From contig NZ_CP082945.1 in assembly GCF_019933235.1 (NCBI RefSeq), positions 6,795,501 to 6,859,500 on the forward strand: a stretch of DNA of 64,000 nt, written 5' to 3'. Source of the stretch: Streptomyces angustmyceticus. GTDB taxonomy: Bacteria > Actinomycetota > Actinomycetes > Streptomycetales > Streptomycetaceae. A program made the position numbers and the translations under genes. The first letter of the stretch is position 1, and every line of letters begins with the position of its first letter. Of the stretch, positions 44,599-52,274 are shown one piece after another. Under the pieces are notes generated by a model. It was not told where the DNA came from, made no database searches, and saw only the letters and a list, made by a program, of their open reading frames with translations.

Positions 44599-46709
44599 GC
44601 GGCACCACGGTGGGGGGTACGGCAGGGCCTGGGGGCGCGAGTGGTGCGTTGCTGGGGCGGCTGGCGGTGCTGCGGGAGGGGGTGGCGGCGCTCGTCGAGC
44701 GGCGGAGCGACGGTGATCCCACGGCTGCGGATCCGCTGCGCGGGCTGTATGTGACGGCGGAGACGGCACGGCGGCTGGCCGCGCGGCCTTCGCCGGCCGC
44801 CTCGGGTGAGATGCCGGAGGACGAGGCGTGGGTGGGGGAGGCGGCCGGGCTCTCGGTGGATCGGGTCGGGGTGCTCGCCGGGCGGTTCGGGCTGTCAGGG
44901 CTGGATCTGCGGGTTCTCCTGGCCGCACTCGCGCCTGACGTGGACCGGCACTTCGAGCCGCTCTACGGCTACCTCAACGACGATGTCGGGCGCCGTCGGG
45001 CCACCGTCGCCCTGGCGCTGGAGCTCGCCGGCACCGGCCCGCACGAGCCCGCGGCGCGTGCCCGGTTCCATCCCGCGGCGCCGTTGCGGTCCGGTGAGCT
45101 GCTCGTCGTCGAGGAGGAGGACCGGCCGTTGCCCAGCCGGGCGCTGCGGGTGCCGGAGCGGGTGGTGGCCCATCTGCTGGGGGACGACGGGCTCGATCCC
45201 GAACTGTGGGGTGCGGGAGTGGAGTTGCTGCCGCCCGGGGCGGGTGCCGGGGCGGGCCCGGACGCCGCCGGAGGTGGTGACGAGCGCGCGTTCTTCGGGC
45301 GGCTCGCCGCGCTCGTGGGGGAGCGGCCGATCGCCGTACACCTGCGGGAGCGGCGGGCCGGGGCCGTTGCCGGGCCGGTGACCGATGAGGTGCGGCGCGT
45401 CGGGCTGCCCGTATTGCGGTACCGGCCGGACGGCAGCCAGGACGGCAGTCACGGAGACGGTGCGGGGCGGCCGGTGGGTGCGCTGGTGCGCGAGGCGCGG
45501 TTGCGGGGGGCGGTGCTCGTCGTGGGGCCGCTGCCGGAGCGGGCCGGAGGGCTCGTACGGGCGCTGGCGGGGCGGGAGGTGCCGGTGGTGTTCTTCGGGA
45601 GCGAGCCGTACGACCCCGGGTGGGCCCCCGAGGCCGGCCTGCTGGCGCTGGACGCGCCGGACGGGGCGGTGGCGGCGGCCGATGTGTGGCGTGCCGAACT
45701 GGGCGCGGTGAGCGATGCGGCCGGTCTCGGTGCCGTGGACGGGGAGTTCGATCTCGGGGCGGCCGTGGCGCCGTACCGGCTGGCCGCCGGGCAGATCCGC
45801 CGGGCGGCCCGTGCGGCCGGTGCTCTCGCCGCGTTCGACGGGACGCCGCTGACCGCCGCCCACGTCCAGCGCAGCGCGCGTCAGCAGTCCGCCCCGCTGC
45901 TGGACCGGCACGCCCGGCGCGTCCGGCCCGCCGTCGGCTTCGACGGGCTGGTGCTGCCGTCCGAGCCGCTGGGGCTGCTGCACGAACTGGTGCAGCGGGC
46001 CCGGCACCGGGAGCAGGTGCTCGGCGGGTGGGGGCTGCGTACCGGCGGGGGCAGGGGCAGGGGTGTGGTGGCCCTGTTCGCCGGGGAGTCCGGCACCGGC
46101 AAGACGCTCTCCGCCGAGGTCGTGGCCGGTGAACTGGGCCTGGACCTGTATGTGGTGGAGCTGTCCGCGGTGGTGGACAAGTACGTGGGGGAGACGGAGA
46201 AGAACCTGGAACGGATCTTCTCCGAGGCCGACCGCACGGACGCCCTGCTGCTCTTCGACGAGGCCGACGCCGTCTTCGGCAAGCGCTCGGAGGTCAAGAG
46301 TTCGCACGACCGCTACGCCAACCTGGAGAGTGCGTATCTGCTCCAGCGGCTGGAGGCGTTCGACGGGATCGCCGTGCTCACCACCAACCTGCGGGCCAAC
46401 ATCGACGACGCGTTCACCCGGCGGCTGGACCTGGTGGTCGACTTCCCGTTCCCGGACGCCGAGCAGCGGATCGCGCTGTGGCGGTCCTGCCTGACGGCCG
46501 CGCCCTGTGCGGACGACCTCGGACTGGACGCCTGCGCCAAGGAGTTCGAGCTGTCCGGCGGGGCGATCCGCTCGGCCGCGGTGACCGCCGGCTACCTGGC
46601 CGCGGGCCGTGGCGAGCCGGTGTCGGCCGAGGACATCCGGGCCGGGGCGCGGCGCGAATACCGCAAGATGGGGCGGCTGGTGCCGGACGCGTCACCTTTG
46701 TGGGACTGA
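44595..46709 (+). CDS. AAA+ ATPase of the CIS (Pvc15-like)
   Basis: A 704-aa protein. A variable N-terminal half of about 470 residues precedes an AAA+ domain with Walker A GESGTGKT (497-504), Walker B LLLFDEADAVFG with Asp555, and the second region of homology NIDDAFTRRLDLVVDFPFP. CIS loci carry such an ATPase, needed for assembly or effector loading in the best-studied systems. It is coupled to the cap gene and followed by a hairpin. Confidence 0.88.
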   Translation: MSGTTVGGTAGPGGASGALLGRLAVLREGVAALVERRSDGDPTAADPLRGLYVTAETARRLAARPSPAASGEMPEDEAWVGEAAGLSVDRVGVLAGRFGLSGLDLRVLLAALAPDVDRHFEPLYGYLNDDVGRRRATVALALELAGTGPHEPAARARFHPAAPLRSGELLVVEEEDRPLPSRALRVPERVVAHLLGDDGLDPELWGAGVELLPPGAGAGAGPDAAGGGDERAFFGRLAALVGERPIAVHLRERRAGAVAGPVTDEVRRVGLPVLRYRPDGSQDGSHGDGAGRPVGALVREARLRGAVLVVGPLPERAGGLVRALAGREVPVVFFGSEPYDPGWAPEAGLLALDAPDGAVAAADVWRAELGAVSDAAGLGAVDGEFDLGAAVAPYRLAAGQIRRAARAAGALAAFDGTPLTAAHVQRSARQQSAPLLDRHARRVRPAVGFDGLVLPSEPLGLLHELVQRARHREQVLGGWGLRTGGGRGRGVVALFAGESGTGKTLSAEVVAGELGLDLYVVELSAVVDKYVGETEKNLERIFSEADRTDALLLFDEADAVFGKRSEVKSSHDRYANLESAYLLQRLEAFDGIAVLTTNLRANIDDAFTRRLDLVVDFPFPDAEQRIALWRSCLTAAPCADDLGLDACAKEFELSGGAIRSAAVTAGYLAAGRGEPVSAEDIRAGARREYRKMGRLVPDASPLWD

Positions 46710-46761
46710 GCCGCCTGGCCGTCCGCGTCACGTCAGCGGGCACGAGCGTCCCGGGTGGCCG

Positions 46762-46797
46762 GGCGGCCCGCCCCGCTGGGAGGCAGGGCGGGCCGCC
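46762..46797 (+). terminator. Hairpin after CIS ATPase gene
   Basis: A perfect 12-bp inverted repeat (GGCGGCCCGCCC and its complement) with a 12-base loop, 52 bases after the ATPase stop. It probably ends the cap-ATPase transcript before the APH-like gene. Confidence 0.6.
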
Positions 46798-46805
46798 ACG
46801 GTGCC

Positions 46806-46811
46806 TACGCT
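46806..46811 (+). promoter_or_regulatory. -10 box (TACGCT) of APH-like gene
   Basis: TACGCT ends seven bases before the ATG at 46819, with no Shine-Dalgarno sequence. The kinase gene thus seems to have its own leaderless promoter inside the CIS locus. Confidence 0.4.
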
Positions 46812-46818
46812 GACGCGC

Positions 46819-47442
46819 ATGGACCAGAAGACGGAGCCGGAGACCGAGAAGGACCCGGAGACAGACCCGGAGCTGGAGCCGGAGATTCCGTTGGCCGGGG
46901 GCCGGATCACAGAGGGTGTGGTCCGGGTCGGGGACACGGTGCGGCGGCCGGTCGGGCCGCATTCGCCGTTCGTGCACCGACTGCTCCGGCATCTGGCGGA
47001 CACCGGCTCCGACGCCGCGCCGAGGCTGCTCGGGATCGACCCCAGGGGCCGCGAGATCCTCAGCTTCCAGCAGGGGGCGACCGTGACCGAGTTCCGGGCC
47101 CGTGACTGGTCGCCGGCCCAGATCTCCGCCGCGGCGCGTCTGCTGCGCCGGCTGCACGACGCGACCGCCGGCACGCCGGTCGCGGGCGGCGAGGAGACGG
47201 TGTGCCACAACGACTTCTCCCCGCTCAACGTCGCCTTCGTCGACGGCCTGCCGGTGCGCGCCTTCGACTTCGACCAGGCCGCCCCCGGCCCCCGCACACG
47301 TGACCTCGCGTACGCCGCCTGGCTGTGGCTGCTCGGCGCCGACATCGCCGGGCCGCTCGACCATCAGCTGGCCCTCCTGCGTACCTTCCTCGACGCGTAC
47401 GGGCCGGCGGACGAGCGCCGTCGGGGCCGCCGGGCCCGGTGA
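46819..47442 (+). CDS. Aminoglycoside phosphotransferase family kinase
   Basis: A 207-aa APH/choline-kinase-like protein. The catalytic loop is CHNDFSPLNV and the metal motif is FDFDQAAPG. The N-terminal lobe is short (starting near ITEGVVRVGDTVRRPV), so it is a compact member. An acidic Glu/Pro-rich stretch (about residues 4-24) precedes it. It may phosphorylate a small molecule or protein. It lies between two halves of the CIS locus and its role in the system is unknown. It ends four bases from the convergent ricin-like gene. Confidence 0.75.
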   Translation: MDQKTEPETEKDPETDPELEPEIPLAGGRITEGVVRVGDTVRRPVGPHSPFVHRLLRHLADTGSDAAPRLLGIDPRGREILSFQQGATVTEFRARDWSPAQISAAARLLRRLHDATAGTPVAGGEETVCHNDFSPLNVAFVDGLPVRAFDFDQAAPGPRTRDLAYAAWLWLLGADIAGPLDHQLALLRTFLDAYGPADERRRGRRAR

Positions 47443-47446
47443 CGGC

Positions 47447-48799
47447 TCACGGACCGTCGGAGATCTTCCAGTCCTGCTGTTCGTTGGGCCCGTCGGAGCA
47501 CTGCCAGGTGATGGCGCCCTTGTCGTTCTGCATGTCGGTGAGGCACTCGTTGTTGGACATGTTGACGATGCGGGTGCGGCCGTTGTCCGTGTCCTCCAGC
47601 CGCCACTTCTGGTGCTCGCCGAGTTTGCCCGACTCCAGGTTCTCCGCGGAGACACCCTCGATCTGGACCTGGTTGGTGTTCTCCTTCAGGTCGACGACGC
47701 TGCCCGGTGCGCTGGCCGCCTCCAGGGAGACCGAGTTGTTCTCGGGGTAGTGATGGATGATCCACCACTGGTTGCGGCCGAACTCCTCGCCCGTCCACCG
47801 CGGGTTCTGGCCGACCTGTGTGCCGTCCTCCTGACCGCCCTGGTTGACCTGGAGGTACCAGCCTTCGCCCGAGGCGTCCCGGATGGTCTGGGCCTGGGGA
47901 CCCTCGTCCTTCTGCTCGTCGCCGCCCTCGGGCTTTTCGTCCTTCGGCTCCTGCGGGGGAGGCGCGGAGGGGGAGGGCTGCTCGGGCGGCGGCGAGGGCG
48001 CCGGTTTCGTGGGCTGCTCGATGGGGCGTCCGACGGGGCCGGGCTTGTCCTTCGCGCTGGTGGCCACCGAGGGCTGGGCCGTGAACCACAGCGCCACGAA
48101 GGCCAGCGTCGCCGCCAGCAGCAGCGAGCACACCGCCATCGCCCAGCGCGGCAGGACGGACGGCTGGACGTAGGTGCCGCGCAGTTCGGCCGGCTCCGGT
48201 ACGCCGGCCCGCAGCGCCGAGACCGTGAAGGGATGTTTGTTGGTGCCGCCGACCCAGCTGACCCGACCGGGGCGGATGTTGAGCCGGGCGAAGGCGGCGC
48301 GCCCCGGGGCGACCTGCACCGAGCTCGGCACGGCCTCGACGGAGAGCGCGTCCCCGTTCTCCCGGCCGGAGAGCGAGACGGTCAGCGGCTGGTTGCCGAG
48401 GTTGTCGATGGCGACCGCCGCTTTGGCGCGCCATCGGCCCTGCACGGTCAACGGGACCAGTTCGCTGCGGAGTTCGGTGAAGGTGCCGACCGTCACCTGC
48501 CCCTCGACCACATCGCGGATCTCGGGGTGCTCGGCCGGCTCGACGCGGATGCCGAAGGGCGTCGGCCCGGCCACGGCGTCCGGTGTCCGCGGGGGCGCGA
48601 AGACGACCTCCGCGGTGCCCTCCGCCCCCGGATAGAGCCGCAGCACGTCCGGCTCCACCCGCGTCCACCCCGCGGGGTCGCCGGCCGGCCGCAGCCGGTA
48701 CTCCTCGACGGTGTCGCCCGTGTTGCGGATGCGTAGCCGTACGCGCGCGACGGAACCCGGGTCGACGGTGATCGCGGCCGGTTCCAGTGAAGTCCACAT
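47447..48799 (-). CDS. Membrane protein with Ig-like and ricin-like domains
   Basis: A 450-aa protein. The N-terminal part (about 1-205) looks like two Ig-like/DUF11-type beta domains (PGSVARVRLRIRNTGDTVEE, then VAIDNLGNQPLTVSLSG). A single membrane helix (about 220-242, MAVCSLLLAATLAFVALWF) and a Pro/Glu-rich linker follow. The C-terminus (about 330-450) resembles a ricin-type beta-trefoil, ending in QQDWKI. Similar proteins in Streptomyces CIS loci have been labelled hydrolytic, but I see no hydrolase residues. It may anchor the system to the membrane or bind glycans. The orientation is opposite to the CIS operon. ATG 48799 is chosen; GTG 48805 is possible. Confidence 0.75.
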   Translation of the reverse strand: MWTSLEPAAITVDPGSVARVRLRIRNTGDTVEEYRLRPAGDPAGWTRVEPDVLRLYPGAEGTAEVVFAPPRTPDAVAGPTPFGIRVEPAEHPEIRDVVEGQVTVGTFTELRSELVPLTVQGRWRAKAAVAIDNLGNQPLTVSLSGRENGDALSVEAVPSSVQVAPGRAAFARLNIRPGRVSWVGGTNKHPFTVSALRAGVPEPAELRGTYVQPSVLPRWAMAVCSLLLAATLAFVALWFTAQPSVATSAKDKPGPVGRPIEQPTKPAPSPPPEQPSPSAPPPQEPKDEKPEGGDEQKDEGPQAQTIRDASGEGWYLQVNQGGQEDGTQVGQNPRWTGEEFGRNQWWIIHHYPENNSVSLEAASAPGSVVDLKENTNQVQIEGVSAENLESGKLGEHQKWRLEDTDNGRTRIVNMSNNECLTDMQNDKGAITWQCSDGPNEQQDWKISDGP

Positions 48800-48840
48800 A
48801 CTCACCCGGGCAGTCAACCCGTCCGGCGGGCGCGGGTCAG

Positions 48841-48854
48841 TGTCCGAACGGGCA
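48841..48854. promoter_or_regulatory. Palindromic operator-like site 1
   Basis: TGTCCGAACGGGCA, a near-palindrome, in the divergent region between the ricin-like gene and the main CIS operon. An almost identical copy lies 73 bases downstream, about seven helical turns away. Confidence 0.45.
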
Positions 48855-48913
48855 GAGCCAGGGGCAGAGGCGGGTGTCCCGATGGCCGGTCACGCGGCGA
48901 GCGGCGCCCCTCG

Positions 48914-48927
48914 TGCCCGAACGGGCA
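48914..48927. promoter_or_regulatory. Palindromic operator-like site 2
   Basis: TGCCCGAACGGGCA, arms TGCCCG/CGGGCA around AA. It shares 13 of 14 bases with site 1. A further 9-bp inverted repeat (ACGGGCAGG/CCTGCCCGT, 48921-48941) overlaps it. Confidence 0.5.
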
Positions 48928-49074
48928 GGCGCCCTGCCCGTGGCGGGGCCCGTTCGTCTCTATGGCCGGGCGCGCCCGCCCGCCAGGATCGAAAGCGTAG
49001 AAGCGGCACAAGAGCGGCAGCGGTGACCGGCAGCGAACAGCGCCGGTCGGCAGTGAGCGGGACGGGGGATCGAC

Positions 49075-49425
49075 ATGCGGGCACAGGACCGGCGGCAGGA
49101 AGCCGGAGGTGAGCGCCCGGGGGCGGCGCACGCGGCGTGTCCGGTGGCCCCGGCCGCTGCCGGGACGGCCCGCCGGACGGCCGGGGCCGGGGAGGCCCGG
49201 CACGTTGTTCAGCGCACCCGGCCGGTCGCGGGCACCGACCGCGGCGACGGGGCCGGTGCCAGGGTCTTCGAGCGCTCCGGCCGGTCCGAGCGGGAGGCGC
49301 AGGCGCATGCCCCGCGGGCGATGAGCCGCCGCACCGCGCCCGTGCGGCACACCGAAGAGCCGTGGCGCACCGCGCAGCCGGGGTCGTCGAGGCCCGTGCA
49401 CATCCCGTACGACGTCTCCCCCTGA
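49075..49425 (+). CDS. Small basic protein with a VQR motif, CIS locus
   Basis: A 116-aa basic, Arg/Ala-rich, probably disordered protein. It contains RHVVQRTRPVAG, the same VQR-type motif repeated many times in the giant disordered protein of this locus. Third positions are strongly G/C, and GGGGGATCGAC before ATG 49075 is a fair ribosome-binding site. Its stop is 56 bases before the sheath gene. The function is unknown; it may be an accessory or partner of the long protein. Confidence 0.6.
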   Translation: MRAQDRRQEAGGERPGAAHAACPVAPAAAGTARRTAGAGEARHVVQRTRPVAGTDRGDGAGARVFERSGRSEREAQAHAPRAMSRRTAPVRHTEEPWRTAQPGSSRPVHIPYDVSP

Positions 49426-49481
49426 GCGCGATGCCGCCTCCGCCCTCTTTCCACCCTCATGCCTACTAGGAGCAACGTCCC

Positions 49482-51056
49482 ATGCCCAACTACCTGTCGC
49501 CCGGCGTCTACGTCGAGGAGGTCGCCAGCGGATCCCGGCCCATCGAAGGCGTCGGAACGTCCGTTGCCGCCTTCGTCGGGCTGGCGCCCACCGGCCCGCT
49601 GAACGATCCGACGCTGGTGACGAACTGGTCCCAGTACGTGGCGGCCTTCGGGGAGTTCACGGACGGGTACTACCTGGCGCATTCCGTGTACGGCTTCTTC
49701 AACAACGGCGGGACGGCGGCGTACGTCGTACGCGTGGGCGGTGCCCCGGACGGCACGGAACCCGCCGCGGCCGTACAGAGCGCGCCCAGGGCGCTGACCG
49801 CCGGGGAGCCGGTGGCGCTGGGCACCTTCAAGGTCGCCGCGATCGCGCCCGCTTCCGCCGGCGGGGCGCTCTCCGTCGAGGTGCAGGACGCCGAGGGCGA
49901 GGGCGGCGCCGACCGCTTCAAGCTGGTCGTCAAGGACGGCGACAAGGCCGTCGAGAGCTTCGACGTCAGCGCGAAGAAGAGCGCCCGCAACTACGTCGTC
50001 ACGCAGGTGAAGCAGCGCTCGAAGACGATCGTCGTCGAAGAGGCCGCCGCGGCCGCGCAGTTGACGAAGCCGGACGCCCAGAGCGTCACCCTGGCCCCGC
50101 CCGCCCCGGCACCCGCAGCCCCCGCGGCGTCCGGCGCCGTCGAGCGGCTGGACTCCGGCCGGTTCATCGGCGACTCCGCCGACCGCACCGGATTCGGCGG
50201 CCTGGAGGCGCTCGACGAGGTCAACATGGTCGCCGTACCGGACCTGATGGCCGCCTACCAGCAGGGCCTGATCGACGAGGAGCAGGTCAAGGCCGTCCAG
50301 CTCGGGCTCATCGCGCACTGCGAGCTGATGGGCGACCGGATGGCCGTCCTCGACCCGCCGCCCGCCCTGAACGCCCGTGACATCCGCAAGTGGCGCCAGG
50401 AGATCGCGGGGTACGACTCCCGGTACGCCGCGCTCTACTACCCGTGGATCAAGGTCTTCGACCCGACCTCCGGCCAGTCGCGCATCGTGCCGCCGTCCGG
50501 CCACATGGCCGGCGTGTGGGCCCGCAACGACAGCGAGCGGGGTGTCCACAAGGCGCCGGCCAATGAGATCGTCCGCGGGGCGGTCGATCTGGAACTGCAG
50601 ATCACCCGTGGTGAGCAGGACCTGCTCAACCCGGTCGGGGTGAACTGCATTCGCGCCTTCCCCGGACGCGGAATCCGGGTGTGGGGCGCGCGGACCCTGG
50701 CGTCCGACCCGGCGTGGCGCTACCTGAACGTCCGGCGCTACTTCAACTACCTCGAAGAGTCGATTCTCATCGGGACCCAGTGGGTGGTGTTCGAGCCGAA
50801 CGACGAGGCGCTGTGGGCCCGCATCCGGCGCAACATCTCGGCGTTCCTGGTCAACGAGTGGCGCTCGGGCGCACTGTTCGGGCAGCGGCCCGAGGACGCC
50901 TTCTACGTCAAGTGTGACGCCGAGACCAACCCCGTCGAATCCGTCGACCTGGGACGGGTCGTGTGCGAGATCGGCATCGCGCCGGTCAAGCCCGCCGAAT
51001 TCGTGGTCTTCCGGCTGGCGCAGTTCTCCGGCGGCGGCGGGGAGCTGGAGGAGTAG
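49482..51056 (+). CDS. Contractile sheath protein
   Basis: A 524-aa phage-tail-sheath-type protein. The N-terminus MPNYLSPGVYVEEVASGSRP and the strand FVGLAPTGPLNDPTLVTNWS are the signature of CIS and phage sheaths; the C-terminal domain has KTAYVKCDAETNP-type wording (here AFYVKCDAETNPVES). An Ala/Pro-rich loop around residues 200-220 is likely surface-exposed. GGAGCAAC precedes ATG 49482. The sheath polymerises around the inner tube and contracts to drive it. Confidence 0.95.
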   Translation: MPNYLSPGVYVEEVASGSRPIEGVGTSVAAFVGLAPTGPLNDPTLVTNWSQYVAAFGEFTDGYYLAHSVYGFFNNGGTAAYVVRVGGAPDGTEPAAAVQSAPRALTAGEPVALGTFKVAAIAPASAGGALSVEVQDAEGEGGADRFKLVVKDGDKAVESFDVSAKKSARNYVVTQVKQRSKTIVVEEAAAAAQLTKPDAQSVTLAPPAPAPAAPAASGAVERLDSGRFIGDSADRTGFGGLEALDEVNMVAVPDLMAAYQQGLIDEEQVKAVQLGLIAHCELMGDRMAVLDPPPALNARDIRKWRQEIAGYDSRYAALYYPWIKVFDPTSGQSRIVPPSGHMAGVWARNDSERGVHKAPANEIVRGAVDLELQITRGEQDLLNPVGVNCIRAFPGRGIRVWGARTLASDPAWRYLNVRRYFNYLEESILIGTQWVVFEPNDEALWARIRRNISAFLVNEWRSGALFGQRPEDAFYVKCDAETNPVESVDLGRVVCEIGIAPVKPAEFVVFRLAQFSGGGGELEE

Positions 51057-51127
51057 CCCTCCGGGTCTCTCCCCCTCCGCTCCTCTCCCGAACCGACATC
51101 CCTTCACCGCAACAGGAGTAAAACCCC

Positions 51128-51571
51128 GTGTCCCTTCAGCCCGGTGATGCTCTCACCTCACACAATTTCGGCCTGCAGATCGACGGTGTGATGGTCGAAT
51201 ATCTGCAGGAGGTCAGCGGCCTGACCATGGAACAGGACGTCATCGAATACCAGCAGGTCTCGGCGGACGGAAAGCCCGTCGTGAAGAAGATGCCCGGCAC
51301 GAAGAAGGCCGGCGAATGCACGGTGACCCGCGGTATGACGCAGAGCGGCGCGTTCAGCGAATGGATCAACAAGTCCATCGCGGGCGACATGGGTTCGGCC
51401 CGTAAGAACGCCACGATCATGATGATGGACTACCAGAACAACCCGGTGAAGCGTTACAACATGCGCAACGCCTGGTGCAGCAAGGTGGAGACCAGCGGGG
51501 TCAAGGCGGGCGACGCGGCCGCACTGACCGAGCAGGTCACCATCGTCTTCGAAGAGCTGGTCATCGAATAA
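51128..51571 (+). CDS. CIS inner tube protein
   Basis: A 147-aa tail-tube-type protein of the T4 gp19/Hcp-like fold. It has FGLQIDGVMVEYLQEVSGL, the central GTKKAGECTVTRGM and the C-terminal VTIVFEELVIE strand. CAGGAG about ten bases before GTG 51128 is a good ribosome-binding site. It stacks into the inner tube inside the sheath. The stop overlaps the next start (TAATG). Confidence 0.95.
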   Translation: MSLQPGDALTSHNFGLQIDGVMVEYLQEVSGLTMEQDVIEYQQVSADGKPVVKKMPGTKKAGECTVTRGMTQSGAFSEWINKSIAGDMGSARKNATIMMMDYQNNPVKRYNMRNAWCSKVETSGVKAGDAAALTEQVTIVFEELVIE

Positions 51572-52119
51572 TGCGGCGCGCAGGCCCGGGGGCGCAGACG
51601 GCCACCACGGCGAACATGGCGAATGCGGCGGGCGCGGCAGGGGCTCCAGGCACGACGAGCACGGCGCATGCGTCCGGGCCGGCGGGTGCGTCGCCTGGAG
51701 TGAGTTCGTCCCCTGCCATGGATGCATCCCGTGCGGCCGGTCGTGAACCGCTGCGGACGGAATTCGAGTTCGAGCTGCCGCGCGGATTCGTGGACGAGTC
51801 CGGCACCGTCCACCGCAATGGCGCGATGCGTCTGGCGACGGCACGGGACGAATTGATTCCGCTGCGGGACGTCCGCGTACGGGAGAACCCGGCATACCTG
51901 TCGGTCGTGCTGCTGGGCCGGGTCATCACCCGGCTCGGCACGCTCGGGTCCGTGCACGACGGCACGGTGGAGAACATGTTCGCCTCCGACCTTGCCTTTC
52001 TGCAGGACTTCTACCGGCAGATCAACGCCGAGGGACACACCCGCGCCGCCGTGGCCTGCCCGCACTGCGAGGAGTCCTTCGAGGTGGAGCTGGCCGGGAG
52101 CCGCCTGGGGGAATCGTGA
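51571..52119 (+). CDS. Tail assembly chaperone-like protein (TAC family)
   Basis: A 182-aa protein. An Ala/Gly/Ser-rich N-terminus of about 55 residues precedes a conserved domain (REPLRTEFEFELPRGFVDES, then RNGAMRLATARDELIPLRD) that matches phage tail-assembly chaperones of the E/41/14 type. It ends with a CPHC pair near residue 165. In phages such proteins coat the tape measure before tube assembly. The ATG overlaps the tube stop, and its own stop overlaps the DUF6760 gene (GTGA). Confidence 0.75.
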   Translation: MRRAGPGAQTATTANMANAAGAAGAPGTTSTAHASGPAGASPGVSSSPAMDASRAAGREPLRTEFEFELPRGFVDESGTVHRNGAMRLATARDELIPLRDVRVRENPAYLSVVLLGRVITRLGTLGSVHDGTVENMFASDLAFLQDFYRQINAEGHTRAAVACPHCEESFEVELAGSRLGES

Positions 52120-52274
52120 CGTACGCGACCGATCGGATCGAGGAGGAAGTTGCCTACCTCGCCTACCACTTCCACTGGGGGCTGGACGACATTCTCGACC
52201 TCGAACACGCCGACCGGCGCGCGTACGTGGCGCAGAGCGCGGCCCTGGTCGAACGGGCCGAAGGGAAGCAGTGA
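52116..52274 (+). CDS. DUF6760 small protein, gpE-like chaperone partner
   Basis: A 52-aa protein, too short to stand out by length. The pattern EEEVAYLAYHFHWGLDDILD then LEHADRRAYV resembles GpE-type second chaperones of phage tails and DUF6760 proteins in actinobacterial CIS loci. Starts at GTG 52116, overlapping the upstream stop, and its TGA overlaps the GTG of the giant gene. In phage P2-like tails the corresponding pair is made by frameshift; here they are two coupled genes. Confidence 0.75.
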   Translation: MTYATDRIEEEVAYLAYHFHWGLDDILDLEHADRRAYVAQSAALVERAEGKQ

